Shown: positions 8,551-17,431, numbered from the stretch's first letter. The stretch is 64,000 nt of DNA from JAAYAY01 sp964563135 (GCA_964563135.1 CAZLWV010000008.1:1-64000), one strand, 5' to 3'. Numbers and translations are program-made. Notes: generated by a model not told the origin, from the letters alone.

Positions 8551-9669
8551 TCACTTGTCGGCGCGGCGCAGTTGGCGTTCTGTTTCGAACGGCAGGCTCT
8601 CACTGACCGACTCGCCGGTCCGCTGGCGGATCGTTCCCGGGTCGCGAGCGTGCGACAGGGCCGTATCGTAGGTGATCTCGCCGCGCTGGTAGAGTTCCAG
8701 GAGGGAGTTGTCCATGGGCTGCATCTGGTGTTTGCGGCCGGTCTGCATCTCGCTGTAACACCTGTGCTCTTCGCGTGCCCGGATGTGGGACCTCACTGCC
8801 GCCGTCGATACGAGCACTTCGCAGGCCAGCACACGTCCCTTGCCGTCGGCCCGCGGAAGGAGCTTCTGGGCCAGCACGGCCTGCAGGCTGCTGGCAAGCT
8901 GGACGACGATCGAGTTCTGCTGCTCGGCGGGGAAAACCGAGTAGATTCGCTGAACGGTCTGTACCGTGTCGGGTGTATGCAGGGTGGCCATCACCAGGTG
9001 ACCCGTCTCGGCGGCGATCAGCGCCGTCTCGATCGTTTCCAGGTCGCGCATCTCACCGATCACGATCACGTCGGGATCCTGCCGCAGAACGTGCACGAGC
9101 GCCTCGCGGAACGACTTGACGTCCGTCTGCACCTCCTGCTGGATGATGATGCTGCGGCAGTTCTCATGGACGAATTCCACGGGATCCTCGATCGTCACAA
9201 TCTTCGCCCGGCGCTGCTGGTTGATGATGTCGATCATGTAATTGAGCGTCGTGGTCTTGCCGACGCCGGTCGGGCCGGTGACAATGATCAACCCGCTGGG
9301 TAGTCGAGTCAACTCCTCCAGAATCGGCGGCAGGCCCAGTTCTTCGGCAGTACGAATTGCGGTCTCGCAGAGACGAATCGCCATCTCCGGACACCCGGCG
9401 TGATAGTAGAGGCTGGTCCGCATCCGGCCCACACCCTCCCAATGCCGGGAAAAGCACAGTTTCCACTGCGTCTCGAACACTTCGAGGTGCCTGGGTGGCA
9501 CGATCTCCGTGATGAGTTGCCGCAAACTGGCTTCGTCGAGCGGCTCACCCTGAATGAACTGAATCTCGCCGTTGATCCGCACGACCGGTGCGACGCCGCG
9601 CACCAGATGCAGGTCGCTCGCACCCAGCTTGCGGGCGCCGCGAAGGATCTTGTCGATCGTCCATGCCAT
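8551..9669 (-). CDS. PilT-like type II/IV secretion ATPase
   Basis: 372 aa from ATG 9669 (MAWTIDKILRGARKLGASDLH), with GGAGA 7 nt upstream. The frame is open to 9909, but the start with a ribosome binding site fits the family. Motifs in order: Walker A GPTGVGKTTTLN near residue 130, Asp box VTIEDPVEFVH, Walker B DVIVIGEMRDLET, His box ATLHTPDTVQ, and a PilT-type C-terminus (LLELYQRGEITYDTALSHA). These hexameric ATPases drive pilus retraction in the cytoplasm. No pilin or pilus gene lies in the window. It is the last gene of an eight-gene minus-strand run, 19 bp after the TPR gene, so its role may be something other than twitching. Confidence 0.92.
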   Translation of the reverse strand: MAWTIDKILRGARKLGASDLHLVRGVAPVVRINGEIQFIQGEPLDEASLRQLITEIVPPRHLEVFETQWKLCFSRHWEGVGRMRTSLYYHAGCPEMAIRLCETAIRTAEELGLPPILEELTRLPSGLIIVTGPTGVGKTTTLNYMIDIINQQRRAKIVTIEDPVEFVHENCRSIIIQQEVQTDVKSFREALVHVLRQDPDVIVIGEMRDLETIETALIAAETGHLVMATLHTPDTVQTVQRIYSVFPAEQQNSIVVQLASSLQAVLAQKLLPRADGKGRVLACEVLVSTAAVRSHIRAREEHRCYSEMQTGRKHQMQPMDNSLLELYQRGEITYDTALSHARDPGTIRQRTGESVSESLPFETERQLRRADK

Positions 9670-9688
9670 CGGTGTCTCCAGCCCTTCT

Positions 9689-10468
9689 TCAGCGGCGGAA
9701 CAGGTTGCGGAAGAACCGGCCGGGAGAACGCCACGAGTTCTCCAACTCCAGCAGTCGGTGCCTTGCCTCGACATGGCCGGCGCACAGATCCAGACAATGG
9801 CCGTAACTCTGCCTGGCCTGGTCGTTGAACCCCAGGTCCTCCTGACAGCGACCTTGAACCAGCCACGCATAGTGTCTGTCGGGCGCCAGCTCGATCGCGC
9901 GACGCGCACGAAGGTGAGCCTTGCTGGGGTTGCGATAGTAAAGATAGATCAGCGCTATCTCCAGCGGCACCAGCCAGTCCCGGTCGATCTCCTGGGCCTT
10001 GTCGAAGCAGTGCTGATCGGTCGCCTGCCTCCCGGCCACCAGGATCTCTCCGCGCACGACCCAGCGATAGGCCGACTGCCCGGCCTGCTTCAAGGCGCCA
10101 TCGGACAGCTCATGGGCCCGCTTGAGGTCTTTCATGCGGCACAAGGCTTGGGCCCGGCCGGCCATGAGATCGCCGTTGGACGGAAAAAGCTCCAGTGCCT
10201 TGCGGGCCCAGAGCTCGGCTTCGGGGCACTCGTCGAGCTGGACGAGCATTTGCACCTGCCCGAGCCATCCGGCTACCTGCGAGCGATCCTGCTCCAAAGC
10301 TCGGGAGTAGTACTTCAGCGCATTCTCGTAGAGACCGGCACGGCGCTGTTCGTCGGCCCGAGCCATCCAGTCGACATCGAGCGGCCGTGCTGGTTTCGGC
10401 GCGGACGGCGTCGCGTCCGGCTTCTTCCCCTGACCATCGTTGAATTCCAGCTTCTCGAACCGCGTCAT
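9689..10468 (-). CDS. TPR-repeat protein
   Basis: 259 aa from ATG 10468 (MTRFEKLEFNDGQGK) with GGAAGGGTGA upstream. After a short Pro/Ala linker come about five tetratricopeptide-like helical pairs, for example RRAGLYENALKYYSRALEQD, CPEAELWARKALELFP and PSKAHLRARRAIELAP. No signal peptide is seen, so it is probably a cytoplasmic protein-protein scaffold. It starts 14 bp after the degenerate signal-peptidase gene and ends 19 bp before the PilT-like gene, so co-transcription is very likely. Function is unknown; a scaffold for the neighbouring ATPase is inference. Confidence 0.82.
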   Translation of the reverse strand: MTRFEKLEFNDGQGKKPDATPSAPKPARPLDVDWMARADEQRRAGLYENALKYYSRALEQDRSQVAGWLGQVQMLVQLDECPEAELWARKALELFPSNGDLMAGRAQALCRMKDLKRAHELSDGALKQAGQSAYRWVVRGEILVAGRQATDQHCFDKAQEIDRDWLVPLEIALIYLYYRNPSKAHLRARRAIELAPDRHYAWLVQGRCQEDLGFNDQARQSYGHCLDLCAGHVEARHRLLELENSWRSPGRFFRNLFRR

Positions 10469-10482
10469 CCAGTCACCCTTCC

Positions 10483-11508
10483 TCACCGGATCCACCACAA
10501 ACGCGTGAGCGGCTGATGCCGCAGAAACACCCGCCCCAACACGCTCTGACGCGGTACGATGCTCAGCCCGGACCAGACGCCGGCCGGATACGCCGGCGCA
10601 TTGTACGGTACCGTGCTGGGCAGAACCAGATAGTGGCTGGGCGGTACCGTCAACTGCAGCTTCTCCCGAACACTCGGCGGATGCAGCGGAAGCCATGGCG
10701 ACGGTTGTCCATCAACCAACAGCTTGCCGCTCTCCCATTGCACGCTTTGGCCGGGGCCGGCCAACACGCGGTCGATGAACTCCCCTTCGATCCGGTAGAC
10801 CATGTTGTACCCCTGCGGTGACCGGGCCTGAACCTGTCGCGGAACAATGCGGTAAAGGACCACATCACCTGGAACCGGCTCCGACAGCCAAAAGGCGGAA
10901 GGGTTGTAGAGGACCACGTCGCCGGTGGCAAACGGTGCTGCGTCCATCATCAGTCGACGTGGAACGGCCACCCGCGTCACCGCCCACGTGACGGGGAAAT
11001 ACACCACCGTTCCTACCACCGCCAGGCACAGGACGGCACAGGTGACACGGGCCCGCAGATCTCTCGTGCCCGCCCAGACAATGTCAATCACGCTGGCGGC
11101 ATGGGCCGAGATGGCCAGGCCCAGCAGGACGCTTCCCAGAGGCGTGCCGATGAACACGACACCCGGCAGCAGCAGACCGCAGTACGTCGCAAGAAGAATT
11201 CTGCCACGGAGTGCTTGCCCGGTGAACCACTGCGGCCAGCCGGGCACCACCATCCGCGGAAAGACACCGGAGGCCACTTGAAGGGCCTCCGCGTCGGGAG
11301 AGGCCGCGCGGGCCAGTGCCGCAATGGCGTCGCGCAACCGCACGATAAGGCCGGTCCAGGGAAACCATCGTCGCAGCCGCTTGACGGCAGGCCGCGCCCG
11401 CGGCGGGTGGACGTCGATCGATACGGTCGCCAACTCCAGGCGCGCACCGCAGCGGCCACAGACGGTGATTCCCGGCATGTTCTCGAAGCTGCAGCTTGCG
11501 CATTGCAT
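10483..11508 (-). CDS. Zinc-ribbon membrane protein with degenerate S26 signal-peptidase-like domain
   Basis: 341 aa. The N-terminus is a zinc ribbon (CASC, then CGRCGARL). Hydrophobic segments follow around residues 105-180. The C-terminal third keeps the signal-peptidase I fold signature: two GDVVLY strands (box C is PVPGDVVLYRI) and a box D-like FIDRVLAGPGQSV. The catalytic dyad seems absent: no Ser occupies the S-x-M-P position before the first GDVV, and the general-base Lys of the KR-VGLPG motif is Asp. I therefore read it as a pseudo-peptidase that might bind substrates or organise a membrane complex. Start ATG 11508 lies 7 bp after the DUF2997-like stop, with AGAGG upstream. Confidence 0.75.
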   Translation of the reverse strand: MQCASCSFENMPGITVCGRCGARLELATVSIDVHPPRARPAVKRLRRWFPWTGLIVRLRDAIAALARAASPDAEALQVASGVFPRMVVPGWPQWFTGQALRGRILLATYCGLLLPGVVFIGTPLGSVLLGLAISAHAASVIDIVWAGTRDLRARVTCAVLCLAVVGTVVYFPVTWAVTRVAVPRRLMMDAAPFATGDVVLYNPSAFWLSEPVPGDVVLYRIVPRQVQARSPQGYNMVYRIEGEFIDRVLAGPGQSVQWESGKLLVDGQPSPWLPLHPPSVREKLQLTVPPSHYLVLPSTVPYNAPAYPAGVWSGLSIVPRQSVLGRVFLRHQPLTRLWWIR

Positions 11509-11515
11509 CGGAACT

Positions 11516-11722
11516 CTACCTCTGCTGGCGCAGATGAATCTGCTCCTGCCCCCGTTCTTCTGCCTCGTAGTACTCGCTCGTCAGCATCCGCGACTCCTCT
11601 CGCCCCACGATGCATGCCAGCAGGTCGGCAACCTCCAGGCAGCGGGTGCCCTTGATACCGATCGTTCGCACCGTCACCTTTCCCGAAGAACTGATTTCAA
11701 TCTCGATTTCTTCCCTCGCCAT
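11516..11722 (-). CDS. Small DUF2997-like protein
   Basis: 68 aa from ATG 11722, with AAGGGGG about 6 nt upstream. The sequence (IEIEISSSGKVTVRTIGIKG, then CLEVADLLACIVG) fits the DUF2997 pattern: a beta-hairpin with G-K-V-x-V followed by a Cys-containing helix. In cyanobacteria and planctomycetes this family is often found beside DUF1257 (Ycf35), as here (22 bp downstream of it). Function is unknown. The family assignment rests on pattern memory, not on a search. Confidence 0.7.
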   Translation of the reverse strand: MAREEIEIEISSSGKVTVRTIGIKGTRCLEVADLLACIVGREESRMLTSEYYEAEERGQEQIHLRQQR

Positions 11723-11743
11723 GGAACCCCCTTTACGTCTTGA

Positions 11744-12202
11744 TCACCAGTTGCGGACGCGGATCCTCACGGTCCGATCCTCCGACACTTCCTCCTCCAC
11801 GATCGCCATCTTGCGCTGCTTCAACTCGCTGACGACGCGGTGGTACACGTATTGCTGGGTCACGCGGTCCACCAGTTCCTGGCCGATGCGATGCAGCTCG
11901 GACTTCGAATACCCCTCCCCTTCCATGCACACCCGGAGCGTACCCCGGGCATCCCGGCTGAAGACACCCCGCAAACCCTCGCGTTCAACAACAATCTCCT
12001 CGCCGCATCCAGCCCCCTCCTGAAGAATCTCGCTGTTCTCCACCTCGATTTCCTCCCGGGTCTTCTCCCCGGCACGGAGCGATGTCGTGTCGCCCGAGCG
12101 GGCCACGGCAAATCCCACCGTGCTCACGGCCGCCGTCACGACCGCAGTAATCGCCGGCCAATTGGCGATGATGATCGGCGTCAATACCACGACTGTGCTC
12201 AC
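11744..12202 (-). CDS. Ycf35-like protein (DUF1257)
   Basis: 152 aa from GTG 12202 (encoding MSTVVVLTP), which has GGAGGT 5 nt upstream. GTG 12205 is also possible but too close to that site. The first 35 residues are hydrophobic and may be membrane-anchoring (IIIANWPAITAVVTAAVSTV). The C-terminal part (LVDRVTQQYVYHRVVSEL and the ending RTVRIRVRNW) resembles the DUF1257/Ycf35 family of chloroplasts and cyanobacteria. It sits directly after the Ycf46-like ATPase gene. Function is unknown in all lineages I am aware of. The membrane-like N-terminus is unusual for DUF1257. Confidence 0.7.
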   Translation of the reverse strand: MSTVVVLTPIIIANWPAITAVVTAAVSTVGFAVARSGDTTSLRAGEKTREEIEVENSEILQEGAGCGEEIVVEREGLRGVFSRDARGTLRVCMEGEGYSKSELHRIGQELVDRVTQQYVYHRVVSELKQRKMAIVEEEVSEDRTVRIRVRNW

Positions 12203-12285
12203 CACGCACCTCCTCTCGGTTACACGGGGCTTTCCCCCGCTCTTCAAATCCCTGCGGGCAGGGGACCTTCAACCTGCCTCGGCAA

Positions 12286-13956
12286 CTAGAACTCGATCTT
12301 GCGGCTGACCTCCTCCTTGACTCGCGTTTGAACCACGGAAGCCGGCCGAGCTCGCCCCGCAGCCCAGTTCCGCAAGCGGTTCATCTCCTCGTTCATTGTC
12401 TTGGAAAGCGGAACCGTCTCGGCAAGGTTGCTCCTGATCAGTTCCGTGCTCAATTCCTCCTGCCGGCTCAATGCATCGAACAGGGCGGAAATGACGGCCT
12501 CTTCGATTTCCGCCCCGCTGTACCCCTCGCAGGCGCCCGCCAGCGATTCGAGGTCGAACTGTTCAGGGTCGCGCCCCCGTTTCCGCAAGTGGATCCGGAG
12601 CACCTCGACCCGCTCACGCGGGCTGGGAAGGTCGACGAAGAAGATCTCGTCGAGGCGGCCCTTGCGCAGCAGTTCCGCCGGCAAGTGGCTGATGTCGTTG
12701 GCCGTACAGATCACAAACACAGATGACGTCTTCTCCGACAACCAGGTGAGGATAGTGCCAAATACCCGAGCAGAAGTGCCGCCATCGCTCGAAGCCGACG
12801 CCGTCGATCCGGCCAGGGCCTTGTCGATTTCGTCGATCCAGAGGATCACCGGCGCAACGCTCTCGGCCGTTTGGATCGCCCGGCGGATGTTCTCTTCGCT
12901 GGAACCAACCAGGCTGGAAAACATCCGGCCGACGTCGAACCGCAGCAACGGCAGATTCCACAGACTGGCCACCGCCTTGGCGCAAAGGCTCTTGCCGCAG
13001 CCTTGCACCCCCAGAAGCATGACTCCGCGAGGCGAAGGAAGACCGAACCGGGCAGCCCGCTCGCTGAACGCGATCTGCCGCTTCACCAGCCATTGCTTGA
13101 GGTTGTCGAGCCCCGCAACCTGCTTGAAGTCCTCCTGGGGATCGCAGTACTCCAGAAGTCCACTCTTCTTGATGATCTGCTGCTTTTCGCTGTAGATGAT
13201 GCTCACATCGTCGGCACTCAATCGGCCATCGAGCACCAAGGTCTTGGCAAATACGTTTTCGGCTTCCTTCAACGTCAACCCGCGAGCCGCGTGGAGCAGA
13301 CGCTCCCGTGTCTCCGCGTCCAAGTCGACTTCCACATGCGGATTGTCCCGCACATCGTCCACGATTCGATCCAGCAGCTTGCCGAAGTCGGCGGTGCCCG
13401 GCAATCCGAATTCCACCAGGGTCACGTCCTTGGCCAGATCGGGAGAGATCCGCATCGCCGGCGCCACGATCACCAGCGTCTTGTACGTGTCGCGGAGATG
13501 GTGGGCCAGATCCCGCAAACGCCGGATCACGGCGATGTTGCAGCGGTCTTCCACGGTGAAACGATGGAAGTCTTTGAACAGGTAAATCGCTGGCTCAACG
13601 TGCTGGATGACTGCATCCAACGCCACCAGCGGATCCCCGGTATTGCCGGCGCCGACCTTCGCCCTCTGCGGCTCCACACCCGACTTGGTGATTCCCTGGG
13701 TCACCGTCCAGACAAACAGGTTCTTGTTCCGCTTTTCCGCGATCTCCCGAAGGTACCGCTCAACCCGCTCTTCCTCCCAACTCACCACGTAGATGATCGG
13801 ATACCGTGCTCGGATCAGGATCTCCAGTTCGTCGAGCGGGTCCAACCGCCGCGGCGTCTTTGACCCTGCAGCAGGAACCTTCACGGTCTCTTTTCGCTGG
13901 GACGGCTGCGTTGGGGGAACCGCCCGCAGCGGCGGCTTTGCCGGCCGATCAGTCAT
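12286..13956 (-). CDS. Ycf46-like AAA+ ATPase
   Basis: 556 aa from ATG 13956, which overlaps the upstream gene's stop as ATGA (translational coupling). The N-terminal half (LIRARYPIIYVVSWEEERVE; LFKDFHRF) has the inactive-looking first domain typical of Ycf46. The second half is a classic AAA module: Walker A GVQGCGKSLCAKAVA near residue 318, Walker B ILWIDEIDKA near 370, arginine-finger region LRKGRLDEIFFVDLPS, and sensor 2 (EGYSGAEIEEAV). The family is conserved in cyanobacteria, plastids and planctomycetes and is implicated only loosely in photosynthesis regulation or stress. Here it has a Ycf35-like neighbour and a radical SAM enzyme, which suggests a substrate-remodelling role (inference). 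Confidence 0.88.
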   Translation of the reverse strand: MTDRPAKPPLRAVPPTQPSQRKETVKVPAAGSKTPRRLDPLDELEILIRARYPIIYVVSWEEERVERYLREIAEKRNKNLFVWTVTQGITKSGVEPQRAKVGAGNTGDPLVALDAVIQHVEPAIYLFKDFHRFTVEDRCNIAVIRRLRDLAHHLRDTYKTLVIVAPAMRISPDLAKDVTLVEFGLPGTADFGKLLDRIVDDVRDNPHVEVDLDAETRERLLHAARGLTLKEAENVFAKTLVLDGRLSADDVSIIYSEKQQIIKKSGLLEYCDPQEDFKQVAGLDNLKQWLVKRQIAFSERAARFGLPSPRGVMLLGVQGCGKSLCAKAVASLWNLPLLRFDVGRMFSSLVGSSEENIRRAIQTAESVAPVILWIDEIDKALAGSTASASSDGGTSARVFGTILTWLSEKTSSVFVICTANDISHLPAELLRKGRLDEIFFVDLPSPRERVEVLRIHLRKRGRDPEQFDLESLAGACEGYSGAEIEEAVISALFDALSRQEELSTELIRSNLAETVPLSKTMNEEMNRLRNWAAGRARPASVVQTRVKEEVSRKIEF

Positions 13957-14192
13957 GATTCGTGTTTCTCCTGAAAGGCTTTCGCCGCAGAGACGGAGAG
14001 CTTCGTCTTCTCTTCCAGTTTCGCACAATCCTCCAGGCTCACCGCGCGATGCAGTCGGCGTTTGAGTGCTGCATCTTCCGGCCTGAGGTTCTCGAGTATC
14101 TCAAGCAACTGCCGCGACGCGCCCAGCACAAACACCCGCCCGTCGGGCTGAATCGTGACCTCGCTCACCGCCGTTTCATCGTCGGGTTTCAT
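13953..14192 (-). CDS. Small conserved protein of unknown function (79 aa)
   Basis: 79 aa from ATG 14192 (MKPDDETAVSEVTIQPDGRV). The N-terminal strand pair (EVTIQPDGRVFVLGASRQL) resembles the beta-hairpin opening of the 68-aa DUF2997-like protein encoded further down the same run, so the two may be distant paralogues. A helical, charged C-terminus follows. Its TGA overlaps the ATG of the AAA gene by 4 bp, a strong sign of coupled translation. It begins 31 bp after the radical SAM gene. No enzymatic motif is visible. Confidence 0.75.
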   Translation of the reverse strand: MKPDDETAVSEVTIQPDGRVFVLGASRQLLEILENLRPEDAALKRRLHRAVSLEDCAKLEEKTKLSVSAAKAFQEKHES

Positions 14193-14223
14193 CGGCCTCC
14201 CGAAAATTCGGGCCTCTGGTCGT

Positions 14224-15054
14224 CTACTCGATCAAGTTCAGTCCGTTTTCTGTTGCCAAAGCACGGGCGCGCCCCCCGGCATGCCGGTCGAGCGGAACTC
14301 GCAATTCCGTGTGCCCGTCCGCTTTCCAGCTTGGCAGATACCCTTCCCGGATGCTTATCGGAACCTGCGGAAGCTGCCGTCGGACCCAATCCACCATCGG
14401 CCGATAGCAGCAGTCGAAGTGTCCGGGCAGAAGCAGGTGCCGGATGATGAGTCGCCCCTTTGCCGCCACATCCAGCAGATTGCGGGTGACAACCGCCAAA
14501 TAGTCGTCAACGTCCGCCAGCCGTTTGGCACACACGTCGTTGCCGAACTTGAAATCGGCCACGTAGACGTCGATCAGACCATCCAGCAGATTCCATGCCT
14601 CTTCCGTGGCAAAGAAATTCGATTTCCAGACCACAGGAGGCAGACGGCTGCACTCGGCACTTGCCGCAAGAATTGCCGGGATATGGATGGTTGGCTCCCC
14701 ACCGATCCACTGCAAATTGCGGGCCCCCTGGTCGATCCCCCACCCGATTGTCTCGCGGAGCCACCACCCCTCCAATGGACGTCCTTGCGAGGAGTCGAAC
14801 GCGTCGGCCCCCTGGACGCAGAACGCGCAGCCCAGATTGCATCCCGAAAGGTAGAAAAGATGAGAGGGTATCAATTCCAGCTCTTCCCCATACTCGACCC
14901 GGTGTCGCCACACGCGAGCCTCAACGCCCGCCTGACAGCGCCCCCGTTGTCCGGCAGCGCGGTCCACCCCGCAACGATGCTCGCACAGCCCGCAGGCTCG
15001 GTAGTGCTCTTGCGCGATTCGGGCTCGTTCCGTCGCGATCGCTTGCGACCCCAT
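14224..15054 (-). CDS. Radical SAM protein, PflA-homologue type (COG1313-like)
   Basis: 276 aa from ATG 15054 (MGSQAIATERARIAQ). The radical SAM cluster motif is CNLGCAFC (Cys72, Cys76, Cys79). An N-terminal four-Cys motif (Cys21, 24, 28 and 40) likely binds another metal or Fe-S centre. The glycine-rich SAM motif follows as LQWIGGEPTIH. This arrangement matches the uncharacterised homologues of pyruvate-formate-lyase activase. No glycyl-radical enzyme gene is adjacent, so its target is unknown. It is the first gene of the eight-gene run, 31 nt after the predicted transcript start. Confidence 0.87.
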   Translation of the reverse strand: MGSQAIATERARIAQEHYRACGLCEHRCGVDRAAGQRGRCQAGVEARVWRHRVEYGEELELIPSHLFYLSGCNLGCAFCVQGADAFDSSQGRPLEGWWLRETIGWGIDQGARNLQWIGGEPTIHIPAILAASAECSRLPPVVWKSNFFATEEAWNLLDGLIDVYVADFKFGNDVCAKRLADVDDYLAVVTRNLLDVAAKGRLIIRHLLLPGHFDCCYRPMVDWVRRQLPQVPISIREGYLPSWKADGHTELRVPLDRHAGGRARALATENGLNLIE

Positions 15055-15541
15055 GATTCTCAGTACCCCCGAGGAAACAACCCAGTTCTCGATTCTATCC
15101 CGCTTGAGGCTGGGCAGCAACGCAAATGCGCAAACCATCGACCGCTCGACGAAGTGCCTTCCCGTCAGGTTTCTCGTGCGGATCTCATTGCTGTACAGAT
15201 ACTTACAACGAGCACCCAGGCCTTGATCGCAGCCTTGCCAACTGCCAGCACGCTGGCACCACCGCGAAGTCGCATACCAGCGGCCAAGGGGCCCAGGGAG
15301 GCCCCGTGCAACTCCGCCCCTTTGCAGCGCCGCAGCCCCCCGAGGGAACGGGCTGGGCGATGGCTCCCCGGAGACGCCTGCGAAAAAGACAGCCGGCCTG
15401 GCCGGCGAAACGTCGCGATCATGAAGGGCAGAAGGCAAAACGACGGCGCGTTGCACGCTTGTCCGGCGGGCAATAGACTGCAGCGTTCCAGAAACCTGTC
15501 CGAAGGTGCCATCGAGCCCAGACGTCTGGGAACCATCCACC
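15055..15541. other. Divergent intergenic region between the radical SAM operon and kduD
   Basis: 487 bp. It holds a good minus-strand promoter at 15092-15120. The rest has no recognised gene or repeat. Confidence 0.5.
15092..15120 (-). promoter_or_regulatory. Sigma-70-type promoter for the eight-gene operon
   Basis: On the minus strand: -35 TTGCTG (15120-15115), 17-nt spacer, -10 TAGAAT (15097-15092). The start site should be near 15085, about 30 nt before the radical SAM start codon. Confidence 0.5.
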
Positions 15542-16312
15542 ATGAGCGTGCTCGACCTGTTCAACCTGTCCGGCAGAATCGCGCTGGTTACCGGCTGCCG
15601 CCGGGGCATCGGCCGTGCGATGGCCGTGGCTCTGGCCGAGGCCGGGGCCGACATCGTGGGCGTCTCTGCCTCGCTCGAGACCTCCGGAAGCCAGGTCGCC
15701 AAGGAAGTGGCCGCCCTCGGACGCACATTCCGTGCTTACCAGTGCGACTTCGGCGATCGGGAGAAGCTCTACCAGTTCATCCGCCAGCTCAAGACCGACG
15801 TGCCGCGGATCGACATCCTGGTGAACAATGCCGGCACGATCTTGCGCGCCCCGGCTGTCGAGCATTCCGACGAATACTGGGACAAGGTGGTTGAGGTCAA
15901 TCTCAACGCCCAGTTCGTGCTGAGCCGCGAAATCGGCAAGGACATGGTGGCTCGCGGGAATGGAAAGATCATCTTCACCGCCTCGCTCCTGACGCTCCAG
16001 GGCGGAATCACCGTGCCCAGCTACGCCGCCAGCAAGGGGGGCGTGGGGCAACTGACCATGGCGCTGGCCAACGAATGGGCCGGCAAAGGGGTGAATGTCA
16101 ACGCCGTCGCACCCGGCTACATCGCTACCGAGTTGACCACTCCCATTCAATCCGATCCGGTCCGCAACCCGGCCATTCTCGCCCGTATCCCGGCCGGACG
16201 CTGGGGCAATCCGGACGACTTCAAGGGCCCCATCGTGTTCCTGGCCTCGAAGGCTTCCGATTATATCCACGGTACGATCATCACAATCGACGGCGGCTGG
16301 ATGGGAAGATAA
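15542..16312 (+). CDS. kduD: SDR-family 2-dehydro-3-deoxy-D-gluconate 5-dehydrogenase (KduD-like)
   Basis: 256 aa from ATG 15542 (MSVLDLFNLSGRIALVTG). Classical short-chain dehydrogenase: cofactor motif TGCRRGIG, NNAG, and the catalytic Ser-Tyr-Lys set in TASLL...PSYAASKGG. The N-terminus (LFNLSGRIALVTG) and the C-terminal end (IITIDGGWMGR) match KduD, which interconverts keto-deoxy-gluconates in pectin and alginate breakdown. No other uronate gene is adjacent, so substrate assignment is probable rather than proven. It is followed by proC after 230 bp, so an operon is uncertain. Confidence 0.85.
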   Translation: MSVLDLFNLSGRIALVTGCRRGIGRAMAVALAEAGADIVGVSASLETSGSQVAKEVAALGRTFRAYQCDFGDREKLYQFIRQLKTDVPRIDILVNNAGTILRAPAVEHSDEYWDKVVEVNLNAQFVLSREIGKDMVARGNGKIIFTASLLTLQGGITVPSYAASKGGVGQLTMALANEWAGKGVNVNAVAPGYIATELTTPIQSDPVRNPAILARIPAGRWGNPDDFKGPIVFLASKASDYIHGTIITIDGGWMGR

Positions 16313-16544
16313 GGTAAATTGGGCCATTGTGCGATCGGGCTTTTTCCTTTAGCATGTCGACAGGCGGGCAGGCCACAGGGCTCCACAGCCGTCACAACCG
16401 CCCCCCCGGACGCCACTCCTCGACAACGCACGCCTGAATATGAAGAATCAGTGACTGTCGCAGGAGAACGTGGGCCGCCGCCGGTCGTCCGCTCCGGCCC
16501 AGCAAGTTGATGCGGACACGATCCTTACCTTCGGACAGGTCGAG

Positions 16545-17357
16545 ATGCTCACAGAGAGAATTGGATTTGTTGGCGCCGGCCAGATGGCCATGGCTCTCGC
16601 CCAAGGGTTCGTGCGGGCCGGGCTGACCGGCGGCGAGCAGTTGTGGGCGGCCGACCCGGTCGCCAAGTCGGCGCAGGACTTTGCCCAGCGAACCGGCGGG
16701 TCAATCGCCGCTGGGAATCTCGACCTCGTCGACCGGGCCAACGTGATCTTCCTGGCGGTCAAGCCGCAGCAGATGGCGGCGGTGCTCGACGAAATCCTGC
16801 CCCGCCTGACGGCCGACAAGCTCGTGGTCTCGATCGCGGCGGGTGTGTCGATCGCCACCATGACTGCCGGCCTGGGCGCCCAGATCCGGATCGTCCGGGT
16901 TATGCCGAACACACCGTGCCTGGTCGGACGGGGTGCCTGCGCCTTCTGCCTCGGGCTCACGGCCACGGAGGCCGACGCCACCCTGGTGGAGAAGCTGCTT
17001 TCTTCGGTGGGTATCGCCTTCCGCGTGCCGGAGAAGTTGATGGATGCGGTAACCGGGCTGTCGGGCTCCGGTCCGGCGTTTGTGTTTACGATCATCGAAG
17101 CGCTGAGCGACGGCGGCGTGCGCATGGGCCTCCCCCGCAACATCGCCACCGCCCTGGCGGCCCAGACCGTGGCCGGGGCCGCGGAGATGGTTCTGTCCAC
17201 GGGAGAACATACCGGTTCGCTGAAAGACCGGGTGACTAGCCCCGGCGGAACGACCATCGCCGGAATCCAGGCCCTGGAGGAAGGCGGTCTGCGGGCCTCC
17301 CTGATGGCGGCCGTCGAGGCCGCAACCAGACGCTCGATGGAGCTCGGACGGTCCTGA
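16545..17357 (+). CDS. proC: Pyrroline-5-carboxylate reductase
   Basis: 270 aa from ATG 16545 (MLTERIGFVGAGQMAMALA). Last step of proline synthesis: NAD(P)H-dependent reduction of pyrroline-5-carboxylate. The Rossmann motif GFVGAGQMA is at the N-terminus, RVMPNTPCLVGRGA in the middle, and the dimerisation/active-site block GLSGSGPAFVF and SPGGTTIAGIQALEEGGLR near the end. Length is typical (about 270 aa). The frame is open to 16470, but the extra residues are low-complexity and unlike the family. Confidence 0.95.
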   Translation: MLTERIGFVGAGQMAMALAQGFVRAGLTGGEQLWAADPVAKSAQDFAQRTGGSIAAGNLDLVDRANVIFLAVKPQQMAAVLDEILPRLTADKLVVSIAAGVSIATMTAGLGAQIRIVRVMPNTPCLVGRGACAFCLGLTATEADATLVEKLLSSVGIAFRVPEKLMDAVTGLSGSGPAFVFTIIEALSDGGVRMGLPRNIATALAAQTVAGAAEMVLSTGEHTGSLKDRVTSPGGTTIAGIQALEEGGLRASLMAAVEAATRRSMELGRS

Positions 17358-17431
17358 AAGGCCGGGACACCGGATCGTTCGGCGTAGAATGGGTCCTTGA
17401 CCGGGATAAGCTGCTGGAGAATCGCTCGACC

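Noticed and set aside
16313..16350. T-rich stretch (CTTTTTCCTTT) after kduD
   Set aside because: Only a 3-4 bp stem precedes it; too weak for a terminator call.
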